DNA from: Echinococcus granulosus
Taxonomy: Eukaryota; Platyhelminthes; Cestoda; Cyclophyllidea; Taeniidae
NCBI RefSeq assembly: GCF_000524195.1
Contig: NW_020170382.1
Location: 1,647,382 to 1,711,381, forward strand
DNA length: 64,000 nucleotides
Reading direction: 5' to 3'
Positions within the stretch are counted from its first letter, which is position 1, and every line of letters starts with the position of its first letter. The notes beneath the pieces were generated by a model. The model saw only the letters and a program-made list of their open reading frames with translations. It ran no database searches and was not told where the DNA came from. Made by a program: the position numbers and the translations under genes. Below are positions 62,395 to 64,000 of the stretch, piece by piece.

Positions 62395-63045
62395 ACAAAG
62401 GGTCAGAGTACACTGAGCGTATGCACCGACTTCCAAGGCAAAGATAAAAACTGTCCTTTCCAAAAAATCCTACTACTTTGTAAAATTGTACACTACGTAA
62501 TACAAGGTGTCTTCCTCTAACCCAAATTTCCGATTCCCAGGGTCTGAAACCGAAAGTGTGAGAAATAGGAAAGTGTTGCAATAGAATTAGCGTGATATGC
62601 ACATGTTTCTCCGTACTAAAATGTGCCATAATGACAGGAACATTTTGCAATCATGGTGGTGCCTCATTTACGTAAAACCTATCCTAAGTTGGTTTGCGAT
62701 TTACTTTTGTAGATGGACTATTTTATTCCACCACGTGGACAAAAACGTATATTTTTCAGTTTTATTTAGGAATAAAACCCAAAATAAATTATTGATAGGT
62801 TTTGGTTTGTATGCAGCTTTCTGCAGCTTACAATATACCATGATCTGCTCATCGTACGTTTAAATGCATTGGTGTAACAGAATGACGAATTTGGCCTCAA
62901 TATAAAAGTGCTCTGCATGCACCTTTCCAGTTCGAGCATGTAATCACCACTAAGGAAGCTGACAACAAAAACGTTCCACTAAATTTATTCATTTTGTATT
63001 TTGCTAATTTTGATTCGTTTGCGGTTTGAAATAGCTTACTTTACA
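62395..63045. other. Intergenic region before the coiled-coil gene
   Basis: AT-rich sequence with short frames and no recognised element. The promoter or trans-splice site of the next gene should lie near its right end; AAATAG at 63029-63034 could be an acceptor. Confidence 0.5.
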
Positions 63046-63131
63046 ATGCCATACCCCAACCATGATGACAAAGATATTTTAGTGGATTTACTCACACGGA
63101 AACTAGAAGATGAACGATCACTTAGAATGCA
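63046..63131 (+). CDS. Coiled-coil protein exon 1
   Basis: It encodes MPYPNHDDKDILVDLLTRKL and on to the split Gln codon before donor GTAAGT. Confidence 0.5.
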
Positions 63132-63803
63132 GTAAGTGGATCTCTATTAATGCATCATTCTATGTCACTTAAAATGTACTCGTTTCTTAACGGGGTTTTT
63201 TGTTGATGCTCCCAAACGTTTCTCCTTTAATGGGCAATCTTGCTTTTGTGTCACTGGCTTATTAAGCAACAATTTAACTAATTTAAGAATGAATTTAGGC
63301 TCATGAAAATTAAGGTTACATTGTATAGTGAATCCGTGATTTGCCTAAGTGTGCAACCATGGTAATTTCTATCAAATTAGCTGTTATTTCGCCAATGAAA
63401 TGAAACCTGACGAGCTCAAGTCTTAAATCTCAAAGAAATACCTTAAGAGCTTTAATACCGAAATTTAGAGTATATCCTTGGATTAAATTGCCATAACTTA
63501 CTTGGTAGATGGTTTCGAAGTATAACTATTCTCCGTAATACCAGGGCTGAAGAGCGTGGAGAATGCCTGGAGGAAAAAGTGGCCAAATACGCAAAACATA
63601 TCTCCCAACTGAAGTGTGGTATACTAAACCGCTTAGAACTTGCCGAATGTCAGGCGCACACGGTCATAGATTCGCATTCATCTCGACTAACGGAGGCAAA
63701 AGAGACGATTTCCCGACTTACTGCGGAACTCGAACATATCCGCAGGCACTTTGAAGCCGAAAGTCAACGAACGAAAGAAAAAGTAGACCGCTTCTATGCA
63801 TGA
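63046..63803 (+). CDS. Small coiled-coil protein, 2 exons, function unknown
   Basis: Exons 63046-63131 and 63545-63803 join in phase (CA|G restores Gln) to 114 residues. The product is hydrophilic and almost entirely helix-forming: DILVDLLTRKLEDERSLRMQ, AEERGECLEEKVAKYAKHIS, RLTEAKETISRLTAELEHIR. Leucines and other hydrophobic residues recur in heptad spacing from about residue 11 to 110. There is no signal peptide or membrane segment. The donor GTAAGT is strong and the acceptor AATACCAG fair. In-frame TAA at 62980 precedes ATG 63046, which supports the start unless an upstream exon is spliced in near 63034. I do not recognise the family. It could also be the last part of a larger gene. Confidence 0.55.
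63132..63544 (+). other. Intron of the coiled-coil gene
   Basis: A 413-base AT-rich intron, GTAAGT...ACCAG. Nothing else seen. Confidence 0.5.
63545..63803 (+). CDS. Coiled-coil protein exon 2
   Basis: It encodes residues 30-114 with charged heptad-like repeats and ends KVDRFYA, TGA at 63801-63803. Two other frames also open here are shadows; this one has the coiled-coil pattern. Confidence 0.55.
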
Positions 63804-64000
63804 TTACCCCTATAAAAAAATCGGTTTGGATCTCTTACTGTCTTAAAGTATAAATCGTCGAACATTTTCTACTTTTGCCTATTTGTACTTAGATTCTAAT
63901 TACTACATCACCAAGTCCCCTTTTTGGATTTTTGAAATATCCAGTTGCCTATTATCAATGCACAGAATGCACGATTATTTGTTTTTATTTTGGGGATGAA

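Noticed and set aside
1..64000. CRISPR arrays, operons, Shine-Dalgarno sites and bacterial terminators
   Set aside because: The window is eukaryotic with spliced genes; no regularly spaced repeats of that kind exist.

Overview
This window is AT-rich animal nuclear DNA. I read three well-supported multi-exon genes, one probable small gene at the right edge, and several repeats and decayed sequences. All genes were assembled by hand from conserved protein blocks and GT..AG junctions with matching phase. The genes are clearly metazoan. A parasitic flatworm, probably a tapeworm, is my best guess. It rests mainly on very short first introns (34, 35 and 39 bases) beside multi-kilobase later introns, a pattern known from parasitic flatworms. 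No species is proposed.

Layout: 1-6377 holds no gene I can support, one 100-N assembly gap and a strong hairpin. NOP58 (box C/D snoRNP core protein) lies at 6378-7971 on the plus strand in 4 exons. Converging on it, adenylyl cyclase-associated protein (CAP, actin monomer recycling) runs on the minus strand from 13671 down to 8568 in 9 exons. About 940 bases separate the CAP start codon from a divergent furin-like proprotein convertase. That interval contains an LTR fragment broken by a second 100-N gap. The convertase covers 14611-58796 on the plus strand in 11 exons and ten introns of up to 7 kb. Right of it are a decayed coding tract (about 60.0-61.3 kb), a Ty3/gypsy integrase tail followed by an LTR (61.7-62.4 kb), and a two-exon gene for a 114-residue coiled-coil protein (63046-63803).

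The convertase is the most interesting gene. Its prodomain, RVKR activation site, complete catalytic set (Asp, His, oxyanion Asn, Ser) and P domain are furin-type. Its last exon, however, encodes a 232-residue Pro/Gly-rich tail with no cysteine-rich repeats. The tail ends exactly at a hydrophobic stretch, like a GPI-anchor signal, and has no cytoplasmic tail.

Four copies of one roughly 180-195 bp TG...CA repeat occur in the window. The copy beside the integrase tail links the family to Ty3/gypsy-type LTR elements. The large convertase introns also contain a tRNA-derived SINE-like piece, simple repeats, two perfect 20-bp palindromes and coding-like tracts that I could not assign. The genes are housekeeping or secretory-pathway genes and do not form a functional cluster.
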